A DNA stretch of 64,000 nucleotides. Source: Bullera alba. Its lineage: Eukaryota > Basidiomycota > Tremellomycetes > Tremellales > Bulleraceae. Position 1 is the first letter of the stretch, and every line of letters starts with the position of its first letter. Shown here piece by piece: positions 11,952 through 23,324 of the stretch. Location: the NCBI GenBank assembly GCA_001600095.1, contig BCIX01000003.1, positions 2,046,001-2,110,000 on the forward strand. The letters are read 5' to 3'. The notes under the pieces are model-generated. The model made no database searches. It was not told where the DNA came from and saw only the letters and a program-made list of their open reading frames with translations. Position numbers and translations under genes: made by a program.

Positions 11952-12723
11952 CCCCCGAGTACGCTCGAGGATGCCATCGCCTGTCCAAGAATGCTTCGTT
12001 TCTTGTTCTCGCATCCGGATACTACCGATCGCAAACAACATCGCCGGACATCAATTCTTCCTTCCTCCCGAATTACCGTCAGCCTGGGCGCAAAAGTGGA
12101 TATGTACTCTCTCTCGTACCCTTTTTTGTCCATAGGTTTGATAGAAATGCACAGGATGATCCGTCCAGTCGGGAGTGCAAGTGCGAGCGCAGCGAGCCAA
12201 TTGACATGGAGACCAGGCTCCACTAAAAAAACGCCTTAATATTCACTGGAGGACGGAGGCGACGACACACTTCACTTCCGTCTCCACTGACCCAGTCGTT
12301 GACTATCCCTGGCGATGTACGAGAGACTGATGTCAGGGAGATACTTGTGATAGAAGTGATAGAATGCATAGGTGGCTGTGATGCCTGTCGCCCTCGAGGA
12401 TCGGGATGTACAAAAGTGCTACGAGGCGGATTAAGTCAATCGCGCATGAGGTTGTGGCTCCGACTGATCGACTGGTGTCAATGCAGTCTGGCCTACTCTA
12501 TCCTGATAGCCAAGACGTAGGAGTTGGGGAAGAGGGGAGAATGTCAAATGTCCAATCTATCCATCACTGTCCATGCGGTGCTAGCGACCTCGAATGTCCA
12601 GTTGTATGCGGGTGTCCTAGTGATCCGGCACCGTTGTCGTCCTTCCTTTTTCATATCTCGTTTCGTCCATTTCGTGCCGGCTCGTATCGTTACAGCGACC
12701 ATCTATCCCATGCTTCAAGCGAA
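11952..12723. other. convergent intergenic, 0.77 kb
   Basis: Lies between the 3' ends of Argonaute (+) and the aspartic protease (-). No supported gene. Confidence 0.45.
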
Positions 12724-14784
12724 TTACACCGTGACTCCCACCATAACCGCCAACAAAACCGACAACGCCAGTCCTAGACTTAGGCTTGGAGGGGTGACCA
12801 AGCTCGCGCCGCCCGTTTGGCTGGGTTGTGCCGCTGCGCCATTGACGCCCGAGCTAGAGTCCGAAGGAGCCGGTGCGTCGACTGTGACTACGTGTGGAGC
12901 CGCCGTCGAGAGTGCGCTCACTCGCGTACTGGTAGCAGAGGTAGAAGTTGCGTTTGGCAAAGCGGACAATGCGGTCGGAAGCGTTCCGTTATTCAAACCC
13001 AGCGTGAGGCTTCCACTGGGAATGGGAGGGAGGGAGTTTGATGCCGAAGCTGAAGAGCCAGCTGCGCTACCTGTACTGGACCCCTGGGCCTCCGAGCCGG
13101 CTAGCGCGGCGAACCCAATAGAAGGCGGGTTGAAGCGATAAATCGAGTATACGTTTTTCAGGGCCGTGTCCCCCACGATCCACTGGACGGGCGAAGTCGC
13201 CGGTAAGTCCTGGATGAACACGGCACCAGTACACAACGAGGCGTCGGTAGAGTATCGGCCCAAGTTGAAATCAGCGTCGGTGATCCGGATAGTATACCCG
13301 CCAAACGTGAGGGCGAGGTTGATCGAGGTCGAACAGGGGTATTCGTAGTAGTTCGAGTATGAACCTGTCATCCGTCTGGAACCGGGGATCGAGGCGAAGA
13401 TGTTGGCGACGATGGAAGCAGGTCCGCCAATGAGAGTTGTACCAGTGTCAATAGCGGCGAATGAGGACGAGCCGATATCGATGGTGGTGCCCTGGATCGT
13501 GAGGCCTGCAAGCGTGTCAGTCAAGGACGAGCAGATAGAAGAAGCTCGACTCACTGGACATCTGTGCTTCCCAGTATTGAGCATCTCCGGGAAGATCAAG
13601 CCATGTGATGTCGCCAGTGTAGAGTGACGAGTCTGCACAATCGGATCAGCTGGAGCCTTCGTTCACTACAGTTTCAGCTGACCCACCCAGATAGCCGAAG
13701 TTCGCCTGACCGCCGTCGTCCTCTTTCGCCTGAGCTCCAGGTACGTCCCTGTATCTCTTCATGTAGAAAGCGAAGAGCGGTTGCGACCAAGAACCCGATT
13801 GCACAAGAGTCAACCACCAAGGCGTGGCTACGAGCAAGTCAGCTCGAATCCAAGTTCAGACACCCCACCAACCTCCGGAGAACGCGAGCTTCTGCCAGCT
13901 CAGACCCATGATACCGCTCAGGGCAGAGGTGATGAGACCAGGGGTGATGACGTCGCAAGCGGCAAACGTCTGCGATGCGACAGAGTAGCCGCCCATAGTG
14001 ACGAGGTCTTGGGCCAAGTGGCCAGATGCCTGTCCAGAGCCATAAGAGATCCGGAAAGTGGTGTTGAGTCTACGTCGGTGAAGTCAGACACAGCTTTCCT
14101 GTGAGGACTCGATCAGCGCCGCACTCACGCCACGTTGGTCCTCGACTGATCTGCGTTGTACTGCGACATGGTGGTGCAGCCAACGGAGCAGTCGGACGAG
14201 GCGATCCACAAATCGGAGGAACCGGTGTCGAGCACGACATCGAAGGGTTGGCCTGGAGTGCCGACGCTCACAGAGCCAGAGTACGAGGCGTCCAAGTTGT
14301 GGTTACTGCAAGGAGGAAGCAACAATCAGTCTATGCCAAGAAGTAGTGTAACGAGCAGCTTCACTCACGCCAAGCTGTAGCGATCACAAAGGTAGCACAA
14401 GAAGTCGTCAGTGTTGTCCAACTGAGACCAGACACAACGAGATGCTCACTCGACCTTGCCGTTCTGTCTCTTGCCCAGCTCCATGGCCAGGAGAGCACTG
14501 AATCCACCTTGACCGGCATTGTACCGAGTATCAAGTTTCGCCTCTTCCCTCAACAGCCAAGTTTGATCCGCTGCCTCTCTCTCTTCCAAGCCGAGACTCC
14601 GCCTCACTCGCTTGACATGACCAGGGGTGTGTCTAAGAGCCACGGCAACGGCGCCTCCGGGGTTGGGGACAGGTGTGGCGGGAGGGAGGACGAATGGCTC
14701 GGGGTTGGCGTTGGGCAATGGATTGGCGAGAGCGATGGGTGAGATGGACAGGAGGTACAAAAGAGCGAGAGTGAACATGGCCAT
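12724..14784 (-). CDS. secreted pepsin-like aspartic protease, probably GPI-anchored
   Basis: Peptidase family A1. Seven exons on the complement (14450-14784, 14369-14374, 14129-14305, 13873-14069, 13687-13827, 13555-13632, 12724-13505) join in phase to 571 residues. I chose the ATG at 14784 because a 3' splice site with a CTGAC branch lies just upstream (about 14818), making the earlier in-frame ATG 5'UTR intron. It gives a clear signal peptide ([20 protein letters not shown]) and a propeptide ending near [11 protein letters not shown]. Both catalytic motifs are present: DTGSSDLW (Asp near residue 140) and DTGTTLIGG (near 332). The C-terminus is Ser/Thr/Ala-rich and ends in a hydrophobic stretch ([15 protein letters not shown]), as in wall- or membrane-anchored yapsin-type enzymes. 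The 6-nt exon encodes the residues joining propeptide to mature enzyme. Confidence 0.92.
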
Positions 14785-15700
14785 AATGACTATGGCTTTT
14801 GAACGGTGGGGAAAACTACGAGAATGAGAGAATGTCAGTGTCGACACCCAGGCATGAGGTCAGGACCAAATCGAGAAGGCGATGAGACGAGGAGCGATGA
14901 TGAGCGATTTGAAACCAAGAGCAGTTGTCAAAGCGTAACACTGAGTTGCGCACTCAAAGGACAGTGACGGTGGTGATCTCGACAAACGAGACCACTTTGA
15001 TCTGCCCGCGCCCGAGCCTGCGGAGACTGCGGTTCTTGGAGGAGTTTGAAAGGAGCCAAGCTCTGGGATGGGGACAAAGGGAGGGGAGGGAGCGGGATAC
15101 AGCGGCACTTACAACTACCTTTGACGGATTTGAGTGGACGATGGTCGATCGATGAGGTGTTTTATCTAATCCTGGGCGAGATGCGATGTTGGTGATGTAC
15201 AGGTCACAGTCGAATGCGAAAGGGTTGAGTCACAGAGAGTCTAGGCGGATAACACTATTTGCTCGATCAACGAGACTTGCTCGATCAACGAGGAAGAGTG
15301 CAGTGGGAGAAGTTGTAAGGGAGTCGGACACGAGCTCGATCAACGAGTCGTAGATGCGGGTCGGAATGGGTTGAGTTGTAGGAGGAGATTGGAGCGAACT
15401 TTTGAACAGAGCTGAAACGACGAAGTCAATGGCTGGCAGGGGTCGAGGCTCTCCCAGGGCGCTGGGTCTGTGGATGACTGTCTAGTCTGTTGGGTGCACG
15501 TCGGCGGAGGTGGGTGAGGGTTAAGTAGGATACGAGAAGATCATGGTGACATGTGCCATCCGATGGGCGTTGATGCTCTCGGCGGGTAAAGTTGCTTGAG
15601 CTTAGGGTTCCCGTCGTCACCTTCAAAGTCTCGCACCTTTTACCCCTATCAAACACACTCTGATGCACGCAAAGGGAATGTGAAACGTGCGGGGCACAGG
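14785..15700. other. promoter region of the aspartic protease
   Basis: Contains the likely 5'UTR intron of the protease gene (acceptor about 14818 on the complement) and, further upstream, three copies of a 14-nt palindromic motif listed separately. No coding support. Confidence 0.45.
15261..15347. repeat. three copies of a 14-nt partly palindromic motif
   Basis: GCTCGATCAACGAG occurs exactly at 15261-15274, 15279-15292 and 15334-15347. Each copy has CTCG and CGAG arms around ATCAA. The cluster lies 480-560 bases upstream of the aspartic protease start. Spacing between the first two starts is 18 bases and between the second and third 55. This looks like a clustered binding site for a dimeric transcription factor; which factor is unknown. 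Confidence 0.6.
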
Positions 15701-16460
15701 GAGAGGAGAAGAGAAGAGACGCGACTGCGCGCCGCAGCTGCTGACAAGTCTGTCATTCAGCGTCGATCAGTGACAGAGCTGGCTCAGCCAAGTGACCTGC
15801 AAACGTTGGAGCAGGCTCTGCTGGAGCGAAGCTTCGAGCAGCATGCGCAGAGAGAACACATCTTCGGCACGACCTTCATGAATCGACGATCCCAGGGTGA
15901 AACACTTTGTCAAGATTGACTTTTTGTGCTTTTCACGCTATCGACGCGCCGGGAAAGGCTAGCGCGAAACGCATCGATCTCTTGCTTTCTCTTGACTGGC
16001 TCGGCCAAGCTAAATTGCTCAGATCGAGAGTGTGCTCACTGCTCGCTGTCATGTCGATCGTTAGGCGCAGACGGACAACAAGAACGCGGTCCATATACTA
16101 ACCTGATATAGACCCAAATGAAGTGGACGGCAGCAAGCTGAAGCTCTGTGTTCTGACCCAGACGCGTCGGGAGCGCAACGCGTTGACCTATATCCAGACT
16201 TCTACAAGCTCAAACGGGATGTCGAACGATTCTCGAGGTCAGGAGGTGGACGCCTGTCGTTGATCACGGGAGCGAGCTACGTAGACGGCAGCTCGCGGTA
16301 CCCGCTGCAAGAGGCTCAGTCGAGAAAGGGCATGCGCAAGTACAGCCATGACGACTCGCGCACATCGCCTCCCGAACAAGCCCGAATTCAGGTCACTGTA
16401 GTCTGTAAGACTCTCGAGCCTCTCGAACTCTCCCAATACACAGAACAAATCGTATACTGA
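15700..16460 (+). other. doubtful coding region
   Basis: An open stretch (about 15770-15899) reads RRSVTELAQPSDLQTLEQAL and onward, and ends at a GTGAAA that could be a donor. A second open stretch from about 16135 to 16457 contains LYPDFYKLKRDVERFSRSGG. The two cannot be joined with confidence: the acceptor TATAG at about 16112 puts the downstream exon in another frame that stops at about 16259. It may be a spliced gene I could not resolve, or a decayed one next to the retroelement. Family not recognised. Confidence 0.2.
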
Positions 16461-16759
16461 TGCATCTTCTTATGATGAGGCACTGCGGTGGAGACGTTAT
16501 TCCTTGGATCCTATGTAGATGAGAAGACTGCAGCTAATGTTGTCCTCAAAGTCCCAGCGTTATACTCTACATCGATCATAATTCACCAAGTCGACCGAGG
16601 TACGCCCAACCAAGCCCCTCCTGCTTTCCCCCTTCTTCGAGACGAGGGCACCTACGGCCAAGCCCCGACTAACGATGAAATACAGGAGGGCCTTGGTTGA
16701 GCCTAGCCCCAGTGCGATCAGTGCGAGGGTCGAGTGCAGGCAAGACATCGACCACCGGG

Positions 16760-18260
16760 GGTTAGCCTGGATGCAGGCGACAGGGGGTCGAGCAATGGAG
16801 CACTGGAGGCATGGGAGAACGGCGAAGGTACCGTTCCTCTCAATCTCGTCGGCCTTGCGCTTCCTCCAGCGACCCTATAACAGTCAGCACTGCTCAACTT
16901 GCTCAACGAATACAACTCACGGAACGAGATAACGCGCCAAAGTGCTGGGCCGCCTGGGGCTGCCGTGACTCGGTGTACAAAATGCTGTAGATGCTTGGAA
17001 CTCGTAATGCAACTATGCTTATCCGTACGGGGAGAGTAGAGTTTCGCTCTCCCCTTTCCTCCTTCTTCGGAACGGCCTCCACACGGGCGTCGGAGAAGGG
17101 CTCGCACGATAGGCATGAGCTCCTTATCGTGAATGTGATAGTTGATCTCCGGACCCTTGAACTTGAACGAGTAGAACGCAATCGGTCGTTCAACACCAGT
17201 CATCGGTTTGGTCTGGGCGATCATAAATCCCGCCGCGAGGTGCGAGTCGTCGGTGTAGACGGTGGTCTGGAATGTGGGATCGAAGTGTGCGAGGCATACA
17301 TCGTTGCAGAGAGCGTCTTTCAAGCTGTCGAAAGCTTGTTGGCGGACGTCGGACCGCTTGTCTTTCACGTCCTTTTTGGTCAAGTCAGTTAAGACCTCCG
17401 TTATCTCTGAGAATCTCGGGACGAACCTCCGGTAGTATGAGAATAGGCCTAACGAACTGCGAAGTTCCTTCAGGTTTCGAGGAGGAGGGAAGTCGCGGAT
17501 CGTCTGTAGTTTGTCTGGATCAGCCTTGATCCCATTTCGTCCTATGACGTGCCCTAGAAAGGACACCTCCTCCGCTTTGAACATACATTTCTTGGCCTTC
17601 AGGAAGAGAGCATGCGCTCTCAACCTCTCCAGTACCTCTCGAATCAGTCGGTTGAGCTCGTCGACGCTATCGGCGAACACTAGAATGTGGTCAATGCAGA
17701 TCCATATGCCTTTGCCGATCAAGTCACGGAAGATGTCGTTGAGGAAGTGTTGGAAGGTGGCTGGGGCGTTGCACATGCCATCCCGCATAACGAGAGACTC
17801 GTACATACCTAGTGGGGTCCTAAATGCACTCTTCCAAACGTCACCGTTGGCCATGAACGCGATGTGGAAAGGAGATGCGACAGTGTGGGTTGGGTCGAAC
17901 CGCTCAGCCGGATCCGACGAGTTGGCGCGAGTCTTCTGGGTGCCAAGGATGTTCCGATAGGTCAACCAGTCTCCGACTATCCGAAATGCAAGCGTCCTTC
18001 CGCGTTTGGTACAAAGAAGCAGGGCGAGCCATATGGGGAAGTGCTGGATTGAATCCGTCCCGCCTTGGTTTCCTTATCCAGGTAGGTATTGAGCGTGACC
18101 AGTTCCGTGGTCGATAGTTGGTATACCGGTGCAACTTATAAACGAAAGTCAGGAACAAGTTCAACCCGGCGATCGTATACGCGGTGGGGAGGTACAGTAG
18201 TTCGTCCGCTCCCTCCTTTTCATGGAGACGTCGGTATAGTCATGACACTCACCGGGACCA
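16760..18260 (-). mobile_element. decayed Ty3/Gypsy-type retrotransposon pol fragment
   Basis: Translation of the complement follows the gypsy reverse-transcriptase order. A PPHRVYDRRVELVP segment (about 18180) is followed by STSPYGSPCFFVP (about 18030), then the palm core, FLGHVIGRNGIKADP, a YYRRFVPRFSE connection segment, and an RNase H start (TVYTDDS, about 17250). It breaks off after the YHIHDKEL block. At least two in-frame stops and one frame change lie between 17940 and 18130. The polymerase active-site segment reads CIDH where active elements have a double-Asp YxDD-type motif. No LTRs, gag, protease or integrase were recognised nearby. It is a dead fragment. Upstream sequence to about 18290 shows weaker similarity to the linker before RT. 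Confidence 0.85.
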
Positions 18261-19091
18261 GCGCGAGGCAATGCTCCTCTTTGGTCTTTGAGTTTCCTGT
18301 TGTGCGCTGTAGCGTTGCCTGGCCGTAGTAGCGATTTCCAGACTACGAGCCCGATTCGCTTGGAGGTAGGATGTTGATTGTGGATAGCCGTACTTGCAGA
18401 GCGAAGTCGAGTCGAGCTGCCTTTCGCGGTATGGGCAGTGCGTTCTGCCCGCGGGTCCATAGTGGCCCATGGACAATAACGTTCCTCAGAGAGCCAGGAC
18501 CCTGGGAGACGGCGAGATGTTTGCGAAAACTAAATTACCCAGTCGTCGGGCTCTAGGGTGAGTGAAGCTGTCTCGTGAGTCGGTACCCAGCGATGCCGTA
18601 GAAGGCCAGGATGGGTCGAGCAATCGAAGAGAGATGAGCAGGGTGCGTAACTCGAGATGAAGCAGGAGGAAGAGGGAGGAAGCTGGGCAGTTGTGGTATC
18701 TGGAGCTGGGGGCTGCTCTTATCTCGCTATTGTTGTTGCCATGTTGCCCATCTCCCGTCTCCCAGCTGACGAAGCGGCCCGAGCGATCTCGGTCGCCGAA
18801 CCGAACTCGACCGGAAGTGGCAAAATTGGCAATAGCTTGGCGGCACGAGCTAGACGTTAGGCCAGCAGAGCAGGTGTGCTTGCGCCTATTTCTATCTCTG
18901 CCCGGATGAACCGGATGAATCTCGCTCGAAGTGGAGGGCGTTCGTCGGGAATATGATGCCGTTGATGCGAGATTGGTATTCTGCGTTGGAGCAACGGTAA
19001 AGATTGGAGCAAAGTCTGAAGGATCGTCCTGATATCTTCCCCAAACACTTCACTACTTTCAGAGATCAACACCGAGAATAAATCTAGGATC
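18261..19091. other. intergenic, 0.8 kb
   Basis: Left part may be further eroded retroelement sequence. The right part is the promoter and leader of the carbohydrate kinase gene. No supported gene. Confidence 0.4.
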
Positions 19092-21830
19092 ATGAGTGAA
19101 CAGGCTTACTACATTGGCTTCGACGTGTGAGTTGAAAGCGCACGATCAGCGAGTGGAGCGCAACCTCTGACCTCCCATCAGTGGTACCGGCTCCGGAAGG
19201 GCTTGTCTCGTTGACAGGTCTGGAAAGCTTCTCGCCGAGCATTCCGGTGAGTCTCAGCTGCACTCTTCCTCTCCTCGAAGTCAGCTGAAAATATAACTTG
19301 ATAGTGGCCACTGCGACTCACCGCTCAAAGACCGATCACCGGATTTTCGAGCAGAGCACCGCCAACATCTGGTCTTCCCTCGCTACCTCGTGTAAAAGGA
19401 TCCTGGAAGAGTCTAAAATTGACCCATCCTTGGTCAAAGGAGTCGGCTTTGATGCAACTTGTTCCCTCGCCGTGATCAACAAGTCGGGCGAGTCGGTCAA
19501 CATCTCGAGATCGAAGCCCGGAGAGGCAGGAGCCAAAGAGAGCGATGAGTATCTGGGCCAAGTCGTCTCTGGCGGAAAGGATGCCTGGGACGTCATCCTC
19601 TGGGCGGATCACAGGGCCGAACAGGAAGCGGAGACCATCAATGCTACGGGAGAGGGCGTGCTCGGTTTTGTGGGCAAGACGATGAGCGTGAGTCCGGGCT
19701 TTGGGTTGAATGATGGTGTTGTCAAGACGAAGATCGGGGAGGGCGAGGGGACTGTGGAAACGCGATATGGGCATAATGATCCCCTTGGTCTCGTGCTCAC
19801 GTGTGGCAGTTGGAAATGGAGATCCCAAAAACCCTTTGGCTCAACAAGCACATGGCGGAGGACCGATTCAAAGACTGCATGTTCTTCGAGTGAGTTACGA
19901 TCGTGCTTTCCTAGTACCCTTGCTGAACTCTGTAGCCTGCCCGACTACTTGACATACCGAGCGACTACCTCCACCGCTAGATCGACCTGTTCGCTCGCTT
20001 GCAAATGCTCCTACGTCCCACCTGGGGCGACTATGACTCACGACTGTGATGGCGGCGAGGAGGAAGTCAGCAAAGACGGCTGGAGCGCCAGGTTTTTCAA
20101 GAAGATCGGTAGGTTCGGACTCCAGCTGTTCAATTCAAATCTCTGATAGCGTAAAGGCCTCGATGCTATGGTTGAGAACGACTTTGAGCAACTTGGCGGT
20201 ATCCCAGGCAAGAACGGTCTTATCCTGACAGCCGGACAACCCGTCGGAAAGGGTCTCAGCAAGCAGGCGGCCGAGGAGCTCGGTCTGTCCGAGGGAACAG
20301 CCGTTGGCAGCGGTGTCATCGATGCGTGAGTCAAGTTGTAAATCATATCACGTTCGGATTGGAAGCTTACGCTTTTCAGGTATGCCGGATGGATAGGTAC
20401 CGTCGCCGCGAGCCATGCTGCCCCTGGAGAATCGGAGCAAAGCCCACAGCCAGCTTTGGAGGAGGTCGGCACGAGATTGGCAGCTATTGCTGGAACGAGT
20501 ACCTGTCACATCGCTCAGAGCAAAGATGGCATTTTGGTTCCAGGGTAAGTCATAGCTCAAACCTCGACAAGTTCTCTGCTGACTGTTTTGCAGGGTCGTA
20601 AGTAGTCTCCTGCAAGTAGATTGTATATCGTCTCTGATGAAGTCGTACAGTGGGGTCCGTACCGAGATGCCGTGTTCCCCGACTGGTGGATGAACGAAGG
20701 CGGTCAATCGTCAACTGGACAGGTAAACAGCTCTCATTCTGTGCTGGACCTCGAGCTGATCTATCATAGCTGATCGACTTTATCGTATCTACGCATCCTG
20801 CATACCCGGAGCTGGTGGAGCTGAGCAAGACAACGGGCAAGAATACATTTGTGCTACTGGGCGAAAAACTCGAGGAGATGATGCAGCAAAGAGGCGCTGA
20901 GACTCTGAGTAAGCCGGCTCTGCCCCTTTGCGCTTCGTGACACTGACCGAGCTATGTAGCGCATCTCACCAAGGACCTGCACTTCTACCCCGATCTTGTG
21001 AGTGACCGTACACAATGAGGAGCATCATGGGCTGACGATCTCGCAGCACGGTATGCTGGTTGCTCTAAGGGCATTGAGCTAGTCGCTGATGAACGCAGGC
21101 AACCGATCTCCTTTGGCAGACAACAAGATGAGGGGCATGATCACGGGTCTGGCGCTTGATGACCATTTGACCGACCTTGCGGCAAAGTTCAACGTGACGC
21201 TCGAGGTGAGTCTAGTGGCTTCACGAGGTCTTATCACTGCTAGCAGTACCGCTAGCTAGGTACGGAGAGCAGTACTGATGATCCGATGTGCTTAGGCCAT
21301 CGCGCTGCAGACTCGTCATATCGTCGATGAGATGAATGAGAAGGGTCACAAGATCGACTCTATCTACATGTCTGGTGAGTGGGCATGTGTATCGAGTTTA
21401 CAAACGTTGTGACCCGTTGTTCCTTCCACCGCTTACATCCACTCCAGGCTCGCAAGCAAAGAACGGACCTCTGATGCGACTACTGGCCACTGTCCTCCAG
21501 ATGCCAGTCATCATCCCACCTCAGCCTTCCGCCGCTGTTGTCCTCGGATCCGCCATGCTAGGCCGATTCGCCCACGACCTCACTACGTCTCGATCTGGCA
21601 AACCGATCCTCACGCAGAATGACGCCGAAGAGGCTAGGAAGGAGGGAGGCAAATTGTGGGACGTGATGGTTGCCATGACCAAACCCGGAGTGAGGATCGA
21701 GCCGAGGGTGGGCAAGTTGGGTGAGAAGGAGAAGAAGCTCTTGGAGGTCAAGTACAAGGTCTTCAGAGAGTCGGTGGAGATTCAGAAAAAGTGGAGGGGC
21801 ATGATTGCCGATGCTGTCAAGGACGAGTAG
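19092..21830 (+). CDS. FGGY-family carbohydrate kinase (ribulokinase-like, YDR109C type)
   Basis: ATP-dependent sugar kinase of the FGGY family, most like the eukaryotic FGGY/YDR109C group thought to act on D-ribulose. The first three exons are 19092-19126, 19182-19246 and 19305-19687, followed by at least eight more. The N-terminal nucleotide motif FDVGTGSGRACLVD spans the first junction. Further blocks are KGVGFDATCSLAV, LWADHRAEQEA, MEIPKTLWL, the FGGY_C segment GSGVIDAYAGWIG with AGTSTCHI, PDWWMNEGGQSSTGQ, the LHGNRSPLAD segment and the late SGSQAKNGPLMRLLA motif. The last exon carries the stop at 21830. A readthrough of the donor after KTMS gives a long alternative frame that lacks the conserved MEIPK block, so I prefer the spliced form. 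No sugar-specificity residue can be judged. Confidence 0.9.
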
Positions 21831-23324
21831 GGTATGAGACCCGGGTGTGCTGTCTGAATTGTGCATTTGTTTGAGTAGGATGGCTAGAATGGACTTTTGC
21901 ATGGAATCAATGGGAAACGTCTGTCCTTGGGGTTGGGTTCTCTCTAGATTTTGAGCGCAGATGCGCGCTTGAGATAAGAACGACCGCAACTGGATGCTCG
22001 GGACATGGTGGATCTGCAGATGCAGCGTTTTCATGCTATGCGGCAGACTATGCACTGAGTATCGCAGATCTCACCATCCCACCAGAGACCGTCTCCATGC
22101 ATCTCCTTGCACAATCTGCTGTAGGATTGCTGGAGCTCAGCATGGGTCGCATGGCCGGATGCTGGAACTAATGCCTCCTCGGGCATCAACTCGTATGTAC
22201 AGAATTCATTGACAGTCGACTCAGGGTCTATGAGGTATTGTAATCAGGGTTCGCCATTCCATTAAGAATTAGAAATATTTCTAATTGTCAGTGCGGAATC
22301 AAAAAGTGAAGCCCACGCTCCATCAAAAGGTCAGTTGACATTTATCTCAATACTAGCCTCGGCGCGGGGCGCCTCGGTTCACGTATATTGTCGCCACCCC
22401 GAGGATGTGTGACTGTGCCGAAGATGACAGGACGCTTGCGCGGCAGGGGTGGCAGCGGGGATCGCACGGTAGGCCGCAACCCGTCGACCGCTCCGTCCTT
22501 CCTTCTTCTTGTCAGATTGCGAAACTCTGACGTCTGGGAGATAAGCTGCGAGCAGCGCAGCCAGAGAGCCTGGAATCAGATGCATGCATGATAGGGTACG
22601 ATCGAATGACGGACTTGTTCGGGCTCGATCCGAGGTTGGGACCTATGAAGTAATTTTGGGTGGAAGCCTGGAAGCCTGGAAGCTGAAATCGAATATTTGC
22701 CGCCAGCAGAGTTGTGGCCGAGGCCGAGCGGGTGATTCTAGCACCATCACTCGGGAGACAACGATATACAACTCACACCTCAAACCTCGGTCCATAGCTT
22801 GCCCTCCCCTCGTCTCACCAGCGTCTCAATCAACCTCCAGCAGCAGCACCACATACAATCACATCGAACCGCTCCTCACCGTCAACCTATAACTCACTCC
22901 ACCGGTGGCAATCAGATAAGGTAAGCCTGAAGCCAATCGATCCCTTTTCGAGGACAATACACACCATCCCCGTTCCACGACGACAAACACCCTCGCACCA
23001 CCCCAACGCCACGAAAGGCACTCCAAGCCCGTGTGGGCCGTGTGAACACCGACGGGCAAAAGCATCTAGGATCTAGATTACACGCTTTGCCTGGTCGTGT
23101 TTACAATCCCTTCCTTCCTTTATAGAGCACAGCCCGGACTCTCACCCTGTTCAAGTCCCCAAGCATCCTTCTCGCGTCAATCCCCATTCACCACATCTTC
23201 TCACACCTGCTCATCACTCGACGTCCACCACATCATCACTCTAGACTTCGAGTCGTACCTGCCTATTCGATCGTAGCTTATCCCATCGCTCAGACCACCA
23301 ACCCACAATCAGACTCTGACCACC
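21831..23324. other. intergenic plus long leader of the bZIP gene
   Basis: Holds a 20-nt AT palindrome (22267-22286, listed separately) and, 75 bases on, a GC-rich inverted repeat GGCGC-GGG-GCGCC (22361-22373). From about 22700 the sequence becomes CA/TC-rich and looks like a long 5' leader. The last 280 bases before the bZIP start contain no ATG. Confidence 0.45.
22267..22286. repeat. perfect 20-nt AT-rich palindrome
   Basis: Two 10-nt arms (AATTAGAAAT and its exact complement) meet with no spacer. It lies in AT-rich DNA about 440 bases after the kinase stop. It could be a dimeric protein site, a short terminator-like hairpin, or chance. Confidence 0.55.

Noticed and set aside
12817..13141. 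Forward frames over the last exon of the aspartic protease
   Set aside because: Shadow of a GC-rich, Ser/Ala-coding exon on the other strand.
19688..20146. Unspliced continuation of the FGGY kinase exon after KTMS
   Set aside because: It loses the conserved MEIPKTLWL block that the GTGAGT...GCAG splice restores in phase.
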